From Niabella beijingensis (GTDB taxonomy: Bacteria; Bacteroidota; Bacteroidia; Chitinophagales; Chitinophagaceae), in the NCBI RefSeq assembly GCF_020034665.1, contig NZ_JAIQDI010000002.1, forward strand, positions 1,860,001-1,924,000: DNA of 64,000 nt, written 5' to 3'. The notes below the pieces were generated by a model. The model had not been told where the DNA came from. It saw only the letters and a program-made list of their open reading frames with translations, and did no database searches. Below are positions 27,973 through 37,033 of the stretch, one piece after another (the first letter of the stretch is position 1; each line of letters starts with the position of its first letter). A program made the position numbers and the translations under genes.

Positions 27973-30900
27973 TTAAAATGTGATGTTAATCCCTAATAAA
28001 TAATTACGGCTGGTTGGTGTATTATAGCCCACCGTTAAAAGTCTTCGCTGCCCGTAACCATATGCCACGGCCATGTTAGCACCGTCGTTTGCATAAGAGT
28101 TGGTTTCGGGATCCATACCTGATTCTTTGTAATAAGGAGAGAAGAATACAAACGGGTTCTGTGCCGTTGCATATAAACGCATCCTTTCAATACCCAGGTT
28201 TTTCAACCACTTTTGTGTGAAATTATATCCGAGGGAAATAGTCCGTATTTTCATAAACGACCCGTCAAAATAGCCAAGCGTTGAGCCATATTTCGGATTG
28301 TTGCTGCTTTTAGGACTACGGGGATCCGGGTATTTGGCATTAGGGTTATCTTCGGTCCAGTAATCAATATCTATTTGCCCCCTTCTGCCATCTTCAAGAT
28401 TAAGATAACCGTTAGCGCCATAAAGGGTACTGTTTAAGATACCTCCGTTTTGAAAAACGCCAACTATGGTTAAATCCAAATTCCTGTAGCCCACCCGGGT
28501 ATTAAAGCCCCCTAAAAATTTAGGATCGGCGTTAATAATTTGTCGGTCGTCAGAACCAATAATCCGGGTGGGAGAACCATCGGCATTGTAATCGCCCGTA
28601 TACAATACCTTAATCATTCCGGGTACACCCGCCGGACCTTCGTATTGTTTTACTGCATCCGCTTCGTTCGCCTGCCAAATACCTGTTTTTTGATAATCAA
28701 AAATTACATTTAAGGGATGGCCAACAAACAACCAGTTCCCTTCATCACGTAATTGCCCTGACGCAAGACTTACAATTTTATTTACGTTCCGGTAAAGATT
28801 TACGCCTGCTTCCCAGGTCCACCCGTTGTGATCATCCAATAAAACACCGTTCAGTGAGATTTCAAAACCCTTATTTTGAGTAGCCCCCACATTACCCGTA
28901 TAGCTGCTTACACCTGATGTTTGCGGCAGTCCCACGCTTAACAATAAGTCTTCTGTTTTGGTTACATAATACTCTACAGTACCGCTCAGGCGATTTTGAA
29001 ACATTGAAAAGTCTAAGCCCAGGTTACTGGTTTTTGAATACTCCCACCCTAAAGCCGGATTGGGAAGTTCTGTTACATAATAACCATTTGCGTTACTCTC
29101 ACCAAAATTGTACGGGCGTACACTTAAACGTCCAAGCGTTGCATAAGGTGCTACCGACTGGTTGGATGTCTGTCCGTATCCGGCCCGCAGTTTCAGGGAG
29201 TTCAGCCAGTCAGCTCCATTCATAAAGGACTCTTTGCGAAGATTCCAGCCTGCTGATATGGCCGGGTAACTATGCCATTTATGTCCCACTGCTAATCGGG
29301 AGGATGCGTCGGAACGGAACGTAGCGCTGATCATATAACGATCATCGTAAGAATACATTACACGCCCCATGTATGACATCAGCCCGCTGACCCAGTACGC
29401 CTGGTTGTCGGGGTTGATGGAAATATCATCATTGCTACCGGTTGAGGTTTGCCCTAAATTAAAATACTGAAAATTGTCCCCAGCAAGGTTCCTGCGGCCA
29501 ACAGAAGAGCTGTTATAGCTAATCTGTTCTGTAGAATATAAAGCCACTGCATTTATTTTATGGACCCCGTTGAAGGTTTTATCATACGTAAGCAGGTTTT
29601 CCACCGCCCACTGGGTTGTATAAGCATTACTTATAGATGCCGTATTAGGGTTTGCGATATCGGAACTAAACACACCGATACCCTGATAGCTACCGGTATT
29701 GCTGTTGCGATAATTGGCACCTAAGTTTAAACGGTATTTAAGCCCCTGTACACCCGGAATAGATAATTCTCCCCAAACCGAATTATAAGAACCAAAATCC
29801 TTGGTGCGGTTGATGTATTTATCGCCCAATGCATCCATCGTTTCCCTGGTATAGACCCATTGCTGGTCCTGCGGCATTACTACAACACGCTTCGTGGTTC
29901 CGTCCTGGTTAAATGGATTGGCAATCGGCGACATGCTCAGCACCCCGTACATACCTAAATTAGCACCATCGGTAATACTATAATTATTATTGGTTGTAAA
30001 TCCTATACGAAATAGTTTGCCAATTTGCTGATCTAATGACGCACGGATAGAAAAGCGGCTATACTGGGATCCGGGGATGGGCGCTTCATCACGGTAATAA
30101 CCTACTCCCACCTTATACTGGCTCTTGTCCGTTCCACCACCTACACTCAGGTCGTGATTCTGAACTTTAGCCGACCTGTAAAACAGATCCTGCCAATCGG
30201 TATTAATGGCGCCCGTTGTATCTTCATCTATGCCCGGGTTACGGTTTAAATCGGCTCTTTTGCGAAGGGCGATGTATTTATCGGCTTCCATCATAGGGTA
30301 TTTCATTACATCCTTAATGCCATAATAACCGCTATAGGTAAGTTGTGCTTTTCGTCCGCGGCTTCCTTTATTAGTGGTAATTAATATAACACCATTGGCA
30401 CCCCGGGAACCGTAGATAGCTGTTGCAGACGCATCCTTTAAGATATCTATACTTTTTATATCTTCCGGACTAATATCTGCAATGGTTCCTGCAAAGGGGA
30501 TCCCGTCCAATACGATCAAAGGATCATTTTCTGCATTGATGGAACGCGTACCACGAATACGAATTTGCATAGTTGCGCCGGGTTTTGTAGAGGTTTGAGC
30601 CATCTGCACACCTGCCACCCGCCCCTGTAATGCCTGGGATATATTTGCCGCAGGTATCTGATTTAAAGTAGCCCCGCTTACGGAAGCTACCGAACCGGTA
30701 ACCGCCTCTTTGCGCTGTGTACCGTACCCTACTACAATGACCTCGTCCATTTTCCCCAACCCGTCTTCCAGAACTATTGCCAGCTGGTTCTGATTTAAAA
30801 CAGGTATCTCTTTTTGCAGATAATTAACTGCACTAACTACCAGTACTGCATCCGGCGCCGCATCTATGGAGAAAACACCACTACTGTCGGCATTAACCCC

Positions 30901-31107
30901 ACTGCCTGTACCTTTTACCAAAATGGATGCTCCCGGAATGGGTACATCTGCATTATCCTTAACAGTTCCCTGTATCCTGTTTGTTTGTGCCGCTGCATCA
31001 AATGATAAAATCAATACAGCAAACAGGTATAGCAAGCTTTTAAAATAGGTTGTTAATATGGCGTAAGAACAACCAGTCGTTTTTAGATTTCGAGGCATTT
31101 TTTCCAT
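27973..31107 (-). CDS. SusC-family TonB-dependent transporter for xylan oligosaccharides
   Basis: 1044 residues: an N-terminal signal region (a longer charged start before the hydrophobic segment ending SFDAAAQ), carboxypeptidase-regulatory-like domain, VIVVGYGTQRKEAVTGSV linker, plug with RIRGTRSINAENDPLIVLDG, and a barrel ending NYLLGINITF. It is the first gene of operon B. A second ATG three codons in is a possible start. The leader is unusually long: the predicted promoter lies near 31350, about 240 bases upstream, and contains two LacI-type operators. Confidence 0.95.
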   Translation of the reverse strand: MEKMPRNLKTTGCSYAILTTYFKSLLYLFAVLILSFDAAAQTNRIQGTVKDNADVPIPGASILVKGTGSGVNADSSGVFSIDAAPDAVLVVSAVNYLQKEIPVLNQNQLAIVLEDGLGKMDEVIVVGYGTQRKEAVTGSVASVSGATLNQIPAANISQALQGRVAGVQMAQTSTKPGATMQIRIRGTRSINAENDPLIVLDGIPFAGTIADISPEDIKSIDILKDASATAIYGSRGANGVILITTNKGSRGRKAQLTYSGYYGIKDVMKYPMMEADKYIALRKRADLNRNPGIDEDTTGAINTDWQDLFYRSAKVQNHDLSVGGGTDKSQYKVGVGYYRDEAPIPGSQYSRFSIRASLDQQIGKLFRIGFTTNNNYSITDGANLGMYGVLSMSPIANPFNQDGTTKRVVVMPQDQQWVYTRETMDALGDKYINRTKDFGSYNSVWGELSIPGVQGLKYRLNLGANYRNSNTGSYQGIGVFSSDIANPNTASISNAYTTQWAVENLLTYDKTFNGVHKINAVALYSTEQISYNSSSVGRRNLAGDNFQYFNLGQTSTGSNDDISINPDNQAYWVSGLMSYMGRVMYSYDDRYMISATFRSDASSRLAVGHKWHSYPAISAGWNLRKESFMNGADWLNSLKLRAGYGQTSNQSVAPYATLGRLSVRPYNFGESNANGYYVTELPNPALGWEYSKTSNLGLDFSMFQNRLSGTVEYYVTKTEDLLLSVGLPQTSGVSSYTGNVGATQNKGFEISLNGVLLDDHNGWTWEAGVNLYRNVNKIVSLASGQLRDEGNWLFVGHPLNVIFDYQKTGIWQANEADAVKQYEGPAGVPGMIKVLYTGDYNADGSPTRIIGSDDRQIINADPKFLGGFNTRVGYRNLDLTIVGVFQNGGILNSTLYGANGYLNLEDGRRGQIDIDYWTEDNPNAKYPDPRSPKSSNNPKYGSTLGYFDGSFMKIRTISLGYNFTQKWLKNLGIERMRLYATAQNPFVFFSPYYKESGMDPETNSYANDGANMAVAYGYGQRRLLTVGYNTPTSRNYLLGINITF

Positions 31108-31162
31108 CGTTTTAGTTTTATTCGTTAAAGAATGGCCATTATATTATACAGTATCTATGGAT

Positions 31163-31176
31163 TTTAATCGGTTGCA
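31163..31176. promoter_or_regulatory. LacI-type operator, gene-proximal copy of operon B
   Basis: TTTAATCGGTTGCA carries the AAnCGnTT core of LacI-family operators and is an imperfect palindrome centred at 31169/31170. It lies inside the predicted leader of the susC gene, 55 bases before its start codon. Its partner is centred 101 bp away. Confidence 0.6.
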
Positions 31177-31263
31177 ATGGCAAACCCTGCTTCTTTTTCA
31201 TTCCTGAATGCAAGCCTTTTATAGAATGCGCCGGCGAACAGTTTAACTGCCGGTGACCAGCAA

Positions 31264-31277
31264 TGCAATCGATTACA
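31264..31277. promoter_or_regulatory. LacI-type operator, distal copy of operon B
   Basis: TGCAATCGATTACA is a near-perfect palindrome (6 of 7 half-site pairs match) centred at 31270/31271, with the central CG typical of LacI-family sites. It falls between the -7 box at 31346 and the susC start, so a bound repressor would block elongation rather than polymerase binding. Confidence 0.7.
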
Positions 31278-31345
31278 ATTTCAGATCAAAAAAATACTCC
31301 TCCGGGAGTTGTCCATCATTCACTACAATGTATATCACAGACTGC

Positions 31346-31353
31346 CAAAACTA
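31346..31353 (-). promoter_or_regulatory. -7 promoter box of operon B
   Basis: The minus strand reads TAGTTTTG, matching TAnnTTTG exactly. No -33 TTG is present at 19-20 bases upstream; instead the 39-bp repeat element begins 22 bases upstream of the box. This is the picture expected of an activator-dependent promoter. Confidence 0.6.
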
Positions 31354-31374
31354 GGGGACTTCCCAAAAAGCCGG

Positions 31375-31413
31375 TTTAACGGATGTTGAAACAATTGTAA
31401 CATATGTTGAAAT
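31375..31413. promoter_or_regulatory. Candidate HTCS binding element of operon B
   Basis: The element contains ATGTTGAAA at 31383-31391 and 31404-31412, exactly 21 bp apart, each preceded by T(T/G)TAAC plus two variable bases. The same 39 bp recur upstream of operon A with five differences. Direct repeats two helical turns apart next to a promoter fit AraC-type DNA-binding domains such as that of the HTCS encoded nearby. Confidence 0.65.
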
Positions 31414-31722
31414 ATGAATGATACAAGAAATTGAAATTGTAAAATATTTATTTTCAAAATATTACAGTTTATATATTTTGCTATTTTATTGATTTCCCAA
31501 TCCTGAAGCAATGCAATTTTTCTTACGAGAAACATTTAAAAACTTTTGAGCAGGTCCCTTGTATCCGGAAGTGCCACCGACTGGTTCTATTTTGATTTTT
31601 TGAGAAAAGTTTTCGGCACCTGTCCCCCCTCCATTGGTAAGGTTCCTTATCGTATCCGTCGGGAACGGTGCCGTATCGACCGCTATAATCAGGAAGTTTT
31701 GCAACATCGTCCATCATGTAAA
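31414..31722. other. Intergenic stretch between operons A and B, possible gene remnant
   Basis: These 309 bases lie between the transketolase stop and the promoter element of operon B. On the minus strand one frame (about 31707 to 31520) reads in a protein-like way for roughly 60 codons (for example NLTNGGGTGAENFSQKI and VGGTSGYKGPAQKF), without a plausible ribosome-binding start. It may be a decayed fragment of a carbohydrate-active gene, but I do not recognise it and call no gene here. The AT-rich part (31420-31500) directly precedes the promoter element. Confidence 0.3.
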
Positions 31723-32691
31723 TTAATCTGTCAACGATGCTTTCCTTTTCATCACTTTCTTGGCTTTCCCGGCTATATTGTCAGCGTCAAGTCCGTATTT
31801 GATCATTAATTCTGCCGGTTTGCCGCTTTCTCCAAAAGAATCGTCTACCGCTACAAATTCCTGGGGCGCCACCCTGGTGGTAGTGAGCAACCGGGCAATA
31901 CTCTCCCCCAGCCCTCCCATTTTATTATGCTCTTCAGCCGTTACAATACAACCCGTTTTTGCTACAGAGCTCAGTATCGCCGCCTCGTCGAGGGGTTTGA
32001 TGGTATGTATATTAATCACTTCCGCGTCAACACCTTCCTGTTCCAGTTTTTCCGCAGCCTGTATCGCCTCCCATACCAAATGACCGGTTGCCGCAATGGT
32101 TACATCTTTTCCAGGCCGTACGAGCCACGCTTTTCCTATTTCAAACTCCTGGTCAGGATTGGTAAATACCGGCACAGCAGGACGGCCAAACCTCAGATAA
32201 ACCGGTCCTTCGTATTCTGCTATGGCAATAGTTGCTGCCATGGTCTGGTTGTAATCACATGGATTGATGACCGTCATGCCGGGCAACATTTTCATTAAAC
32301 CGATATCTTCAAGGATCTGGTGAGTAGCTCCATCCTCTCCAAGGGTAAGACCCGCGTGGGATGCACATATTTTCACATTCTTATTACTGTAAGCAATACT
32401 TTGCCGTATTTGGTCATATACCCGACCGGTTGAAAAATTAGCAAAAGTTCCGGTAAATGGGATCGATCCCCCAATGGTCATACCGGCTGCCATCCCCATC
32501 ATGTTTGCTTCCGCAATACCGGTCTGGATAAATCGTTCGGGAAATTCGTTAATGAATGCGTCCATCTTTAAAGAGCCCACCAGGTCGGCGCACAAAGCCA
32601 CTACATTTTTATTTCTTCTACCCGCCTCAAGCAGGCCGGCACCAAAACCCGATCGGGTATCTTTTTTTTCTGTATAAGTATATTTCGTCAT
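31723..32691 (-). CDS. Transketolase, C-terminal subunit
   Basis: 322 residues covering the pyrimidine-binding and C-terminal domains of transketolase: SGFGAGLLEAGRRN, ALCADLVGS, the conserved EANMMGMAAGMTIGG with the catalytic-type Glu, and a C-terminal domain with ITAEEHNKMGGLGESIA. It pairs with the N-terminal subunit encoded 10 bases upstream. Starting at 32712 instead would overlap the upstream gene. It links xylulose 5-phosphate to the pentose phosphate pathway. It is the last gene of operon A. Confidence 0.93.
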   Translation of the reverse strand: MTKYTYTEKKDTRSGFGAGLLEAGRRNKNVVALCADLVGSLKMDAFINEFPERFIQTGIAEANMMGMAAGMTIGGSIPFTGTFANFSTGRVYDQIRQSIAYSNKNVKICASHAGLTLGEDGATHQILEDIGLMKMLPGMTVINPCDYNQTMAATIAIAEYEGPVYLRFGRPAVPVFTNPDQEFEIGKAWLVRPGKDVTIAATGHLVWEAIQAAEKLEQEGVDAEVINIHTIKPLDEAAILSSVAKTGCIVTAEEHNKMGGLGESIARLLTTTRVAPQEFVAVDDSFGESGKPAELMIKYGLDADNIAGKAKKVMKRKASLTD

Positions 32692-32701
32692 TTTAATACT
32701 A

Positions 32702-33553
32702 TTAATAGTCATTCATGCTGGTTTGTAATTCAGAGAGGGCAAGGCTTAACTGCTCGTCGTTCGGTGCAATACCATGCCATTTATGAGAGCCCGTCATAAA
32801 GCTTACCCCATGTCCCATGTTGGTTTTCATTAATATGCAAATAGGTTTCTTTTTTAAGGCTTTCTTTTGGGCCAACAATAGCGTTGCCACCACTTCTTCC
32901 ATATCATTTCCGTCCATATATAATACTCTCCAGCCAAAAGCTTTCCATTTGGTATCCAGTTCACCCAACGAAAGCACCTGTTCTGTGGAACCGTCTATTT
33001 GTTGTCCGTTCACATCAATGGTCATCACCAGGTTATCTACCTTTTTGGCGGCGGCAAAAAGCGCCGCTTCCCAGATCTGCCCTTCCTGGAGCTCCCCGTC
33101 GCCATGTAAAGAGAAGACAAGGCTTTTGTCCTTCTTTATTTTTTTAGTTAATGCGGCGCCAATAGCCACAGACAATCCCTGCCCCAGGGATCCTGATGAC
33201 ATGCGAACGCCCGGCAGTCCCTCATGCGTGGTGGGATGCCCCTGTAACCTGGAATTTAGTTTCCGGAACGTCTTTAATTCTTCAACATCAAAATAACCGC
33301 TACGGGCCAGTACCGAATAAAATACGGGCGAAATATGACCGTTGGATAAAAAGAAGAGGTCCTCCCCTAATCCATCCATATTAAAATCCGGTTTATGATT
33401 CATGATTTTGAAATACAAAGCCGTCATAAAATCGGCGCATCCCAGTGAGCCGCCCGGATGGCCCGACTGGCAGCCATGCACCATCCTTACCACATCACGC
33501 CTGGCCTGGGTTGCAATGTATTTCAGTTGGTCGATTGAATACTCATTTTTCAT
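32702..33553 (-). CDS. Transketolase, N-terminal subunit
   Basis: 283 residues of the thiamine-diphosphate-binding half of transketolase: GHPGGSLGCADFMTALYF, SGSLGQGLSVAIGAAL, and the cofactor motif beginning HGDGELQEGQIWEAA and ending DVNGQQIDG. With the downstream subunit it makes a split transketolase, a form known in many bacteria and archaea. Inclusion in a xylan locus suggests that its expression is matched to pentose inflow. Confidence 0.94.
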   Translation of the reverse strand: MKNEYSIDQLKYIATQARRDVVRMVHGCQSGHPGGSLGCADFMTALYFKIMNHKPDFNMDGLGEDLFFLSNGHISPVFYSVLARSGYFDVEELKTFRKLNSRLQGHPTTHEGLPGVRMSSGSLGQGLSVAIGAALTKKIKKDKSLVFSLHGDGELQEGQIWEAALFAAAKKVDNLVMTIDVNGQQIDGSTEQVLSLGELDTKWKAFGWRVLYMDGNDMEEVVATLLLAQKKALKKKPICILMKTNMGHGVSFMTGSHKWHGIAPNDEQLSLALSELQTSMNDY

Positions 33554-33601
33554 TCTTTGTATATTTTATGCTATTTACTTTAGAAGTTATTTAAAAGCCG
33601 C

Positions 33602-35209
33602 TTACCGCTCGCCAACGGCAAATTTGAAATAATCCACATCTACATATCCGCCCGGTGATTTTGTGGCATAGTTGAACAGGGCAAATTTGCTGCCCATAAA
33701 TAGTTTACGGTAATCGAAGATCATTTTATATTCCGGGCCAAGTTTTGTCCAGTTACTGCCATCCAGACTGTAATAAAACTTCGCCCAGTCCTTATTGAGG
33801 TTGAAGTCGCCGTCAATACGTAGATAGATCTTATCCTGACTGAGCGCTACGCGGGCTTTTTCTTTGACAGTTACCTTTGTAACCGCTTTTTCCTTTTCGC
33901 TTAACTCCACCACCTCAGTGCTCATTGTAAGATACTTTTTGGTACCCTCCGCAACCACCGACAAAATACCTGAATGCCCGTTAAAAGCACTGAAGCCCGC
34001 CACATCGCCATCTTTCATTTTTGAAATATCCATTGCAACAATGCCATTGCACGTAGGCCCCATCATACGTTGGGTAATGGTATTGGGGGCCAGGTACAGG
34101 TTCGGAACAACACGGTTTGTTTTTAATCTCAAATAACCGGGACGTTCCGTCAGCGACCAGGCACTGTTAACCGGGTTATGGTTCCACTGCCAGTTGATCT
34201 TTAACTTTCTGTCCGAAAAGTCATCGCTTTCAACAATCCGTTTACCGGTATCTTTAGATTTTAAGGGGGTACTGCCCTGCAAGGGCACTTTACCATTTTC
34301 ATCACCCAGCATCGGCCAGCCGTCTATCCAGCGCACAGGCACTAACAATGGCACACGACCTATGCTATTCCTGTCCTGGAAGATCAATCCAAACCAATCG
34401 CCGGTCTTACTATCGATAATACAGCCCTGCCCCACATATGGAAATCCGGCAAAATTATCCTCCAGGATCACTTTCTTTTCGTAGGGTCCGGTGATACGGT
34501 CAGCGCGGTAACAAACCTGCCTGCGCGGCTTGCCTGTTGGCCAGGAGATCATCAGCAGATAATATTTCCCGTTATGCTTTATCACCTGGTTTCCTTCGAG
34601 CAGACCGGTTTCTTCAGCATCCTTTTTGAAGATATCGGTATTGATACCTCCGGGCTTTATATCCGACAGGTCGGTTTTCAGCTCTGTAACCCGTGTTCCG
34701 GAAAAAACAAATGGCCTGCCATCATCATCAAAAAAAAGGGAAGCATCGTGAAAATGTGGTGTACGGGAAACAAGTTTCCATTTTTCCGAAGCAGGTTCGG
34801 AGCTGCTGTAAATATACGCCCTGTAAGGTGCATCGTTTGGCGAAAAAAGCACGTAATATTTCCCCTTATAATAACGGATGGAAGATGCCCACTGGCCACG
34901 TCCGTAAACCGTGCCGTTAATTAAATTGTATTTTGAATTATCTGTCAGGCTGTCAAATACATAGCTTACGATTTCCCAATGTACCAAATCACCCGATTTC
35001 ATAATTGGTGCACCCGGCATCAGGTGCATGGTAGTGCTGATAAGGTAGTAGTCGTTACCGTTTCTTGTAACCGACAGATCCGGAATATCGGTCCAGATCA
35101 GGGGATTTTTATAAGGCGTTGCGATTATTGCGCTTGAAGCCGATTTTGAAGGAGTATCACAGCCCCAGATGCTTAATGCGACCAATAATCCGGTTAACAG
35201 TTTATACAT
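33602..35209 (-). CDS. GH43 lipoprotein with C-terminal beta-sandwich (beta-xylosidase/arabinofuranosidase)
   Basis: 535 residues. A lipobox (LSIWGC) precedes the five-bladed GH43 propeller (about 30-315), with base Asp in DIPDLSVTRN, modulator Asp in HDASLFFDDDGRP and acid Glu in GLLEGNQVIKH. A C-terminal beta-sandwich (about 330-535) of the kind often found on xylan-active GH43 enzymes includes YSLDGSNWTKLG. It is probably cell-surface or periplasm-facing and removes xylose or arabinose from xylo-oligosaccharides. Confidence 0.9.
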   Translation of the reverse strand: MYKLLTGLLVALSIWGCDTPSKSASSAIIATPYKNPLIWTDIPDLSVTRNGNDYYLISTTMHLMPGAPIMKSGDLVHWEIVSYVFDSLTDNSKYNLINGTVYGRGQWASSIRYYKGKYYVLFSPNDAPYRAYIYSSSEPASEKWKLVSRTPHFHDASLFFDDDGRPFVFSGTRVTELKTDLSDIKPGGINTDIFKKDAEETGLLEGNQVIKHNGKYYLLMISWPTGKPRRQVCYRADRITGPYEKKVILEDNFAGFPYVGQGCIIDSKTGDWFGLIFQDRNSIGRVPLLVPVRWIDGWPMLGDENGKVPLQGSTPLKSKDTGKRIVESDDFSDRKLKINWQWNHNPVNSAWSLTERPGYLRLKTNRVVPNLYLAPNTITQRMMGPTCNGIVAMDISKMKDGDVAGFSAFNGHSGILSVVAEGTKKYLTMSTEVVELSEKEKAVTKVTVKEKARVALSQDKIYLRIDGDFNLNKDWAKFYYSLDGSNWTKLGPEYKMIFDYRKLFMGSKFALFNYATKSPGGYVDVDYFKFAVGER

Positions 35210-35237
35210 TCCACATATATTTATCTGTTAACAATTG

Positions 35238-36986
35238 CTAAGGCTGCAGATCATTATCCAAAGTGGCATACAGGCCAATCAATGCACCGGTAAAGCCGCC
35301 GGCAACATTTGTTGACAAAATATCACCCGAAACCGGAACTCCTACATTATGATAAGTGGTCCCATCGGCAGAATAACTAAAAGAATATTCATCCTGCGGG
35401 GATGCCACCACCCGCAGTTCTATAGGTTTGGTCACATCGATCTTTGTGTCACCGATTATCGTTGTGGTTGTGCCAGGGCTACCGAGCGGTTCCTTCCGTT
35501 CGGTCCTTGCCAGTACCAGGTAATAATCCTTATCCTTTTTTGTGACGCCAAAAACATAATTAAAAGCCTCACTCTGATAACAGGTAATACCGGCAAGATC
35601 TTTATCAGACCGGGGGATATAGGTCATTGTCACCTTTGCCTCAAAGCTGGCGTGTTGCTGCCGGCAGAAAAGTGCAGCAACAGGAGCCTGTGCCTTTATA
35701 GTCGTTTCAAATGGCTTTATAGCTACACCTCCCCCGGAAGATGTACTGATAAAATTTTCACGGGGGCCGCGCATCGCAATCCATCTATAGTCCAAAACAG
35801 GCGCCGAAAAATTGTCGGTAAATGTGAAATTACCATTGGGAAGAAATCCATTTTCCCCTGTTTGATTGAGAACTCCGGCGGTGAGTTTTTGCTTCGTTTT
35901 CAGGGGAACCAGTCCATTTTCAAAAACGGGGTAAGTACCGCTCCAGTCAACAGGAAGTATAAAGGTTTCGCGCCCGGTGTTTACCCGATCTTTTGCGTTA
36001 GGGCGAATTCCCAGGAATACACCATAATATTTTCCGTCTTTTCCCTCCACCAGGTCAGCGTGTCCCGCCCAGTCCGTTTTTGCCTTCCTGTCTTTTGGAA
36101 AATATCGTTGAGTGAGTATGGGATTGCCCGGCGCGGGTATAAAAGGCCCTTTGGGATTATCGCTCATAAAAACCACCTCGCTGTGCCAGTCGCCGGTTCC
36201 CCCCTCTGCACACATCAGGTAATATCTTCCCTTCTTTTTATACAGATGCGGCCCTTCGATCCAGATCGGCTTTTGCGAAATATCCACGCCTCCATCCACC
36301 AGTATTTTATCCGTCCCGGGAATTACTTCATCCTTTTCCAGGTCATATTCCCACAGTTTGATCACCCGATGGCCACTGTATAATTCCTTCCCCTTATCAG
36401 GCGCATCGTTGTGTACCACGTAAGCTTTACCATCATCATCAAAAAACAGGGAGGGGTCGATTCCATCAAACTTCAGTTTAATCACTTCACCCCAGCCTTT
36501 GAAAGGATCTTTTGTTTTTACTACCATGTTACCGATCCCGCCGGCAATCTGGGTGGTGATCATATAAAAGGTTTCATTGTGCCTGTTATATTTAATGGAT
36601 GGTGCATAAATGCCTGCTGAAACACCCGCTTTCGCTACCTTTAGTTGGGAAGGCCGGTCCAGTACATGGCCGATCTGTTTCCAGTTTACGAGATCCGTCG
36701 AATGAAAGATGGGAACACCCGGAAACATCGAAAAGGATGAGTTTACCAAAAAGTAATCATCCCCCCTGCGCACAATGCTTGGATCGGGATAACAGCCCTG
36801 CAGAATGGGATTGTAAAATTCACCCGCGTTCAGAGGATATTCCTTATAGACGGCGTCATTGCCCTTATAAGAAAATTGTGTAAAGACGGGTATGTTGCGT
36901 TCTGTCTGCCGTAACTTTCCCTTTTGAGCCGACATTGTACCTGGAACTATCAGGAACAAAGCCAGCACCACGCGCTGCCAATGCAT
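35238..36986 (-). CDS. Secreted GH43 enzyme, second copy of operon A
   Basis: 582 residues with a signal peptide (..LIVPGTMSAQ). The propeller has base Asp in CYPDPSIVRRGDD, modulator Asp in GIDPSLFFDDDGK and acid Glu in WIEGPHLYKKKGR. A C-terminal beta-sandwich follows, with YQSEAFNYVFGVTKKD and FSYSADGTTYHNVG. It differs clearly from the neighbouring GH43, so the pair is not a recent duplication. Beta-xylosidase or arabinofuranosidase activity is expected. The start at 36986 begins the signal peptide; an ATG six codons upstream is possible. Confidence 0.9.
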   Translation of the reverse strand: MHWQRVVLALFLIVPGTMSAQKGKLRQTERNIPVFTQFSYKGNDAVYKEYPLNAGEFYNPILQGCYPDPSIVRRGDDYFLVNSSFSMFPGVPIFHSTDLVNWKQIGHVLDRPSQLKVAKAGVSAGIYAPSIKYNRHNETFYMITTQIAGGIGNMVVKTKDPFKGWGEVIKLKFDGIDPSLFFDDDGKAYVVHNDAPDKGKELYSGHRVIKLWEYDLEKDEVIPGTDKILVDGGVDISQKPIWIEGPHLYKKKGRYYLMCAEGGTGDWHSEVVFMSDNPKGPFIPAPGNPILTQRYFPKDRKAKTDWAGHADLVEGKDGKYYGVFLGIRPNAKDRVNTGRETFILPVDWSGTYPVFENGLVPLKTKQKLTAGVLNQTGENGFLPNGNFTFTDNFSAPVLDYRWIAMRGPRENFISTSSGGGVAIKPFETTIKAQAPVAALFCRQQHASFEAKVTMTYIPRSDKDLAGITCYQSEAFNYVFGVTKKDKDYYLVLARTERKEPLGSPGTTTTIIGDTKIDVTKPIELRVVASPQDEYSFSYSADGTTYHNVGVPVSGDILSTNVAGGFTGALIGLYATLDNDLQP

Positions 36987-37033
36987 TAAACCAAGCTTTA
37001 TCATTATCGTTATTTTTATGTATTGTATTTGTT

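Noticed and set aside
35349..36383. Long plus-strand frame (344 codons)
   Set aside because: Antisense to a clear GH43 gene, no recognisable domain.
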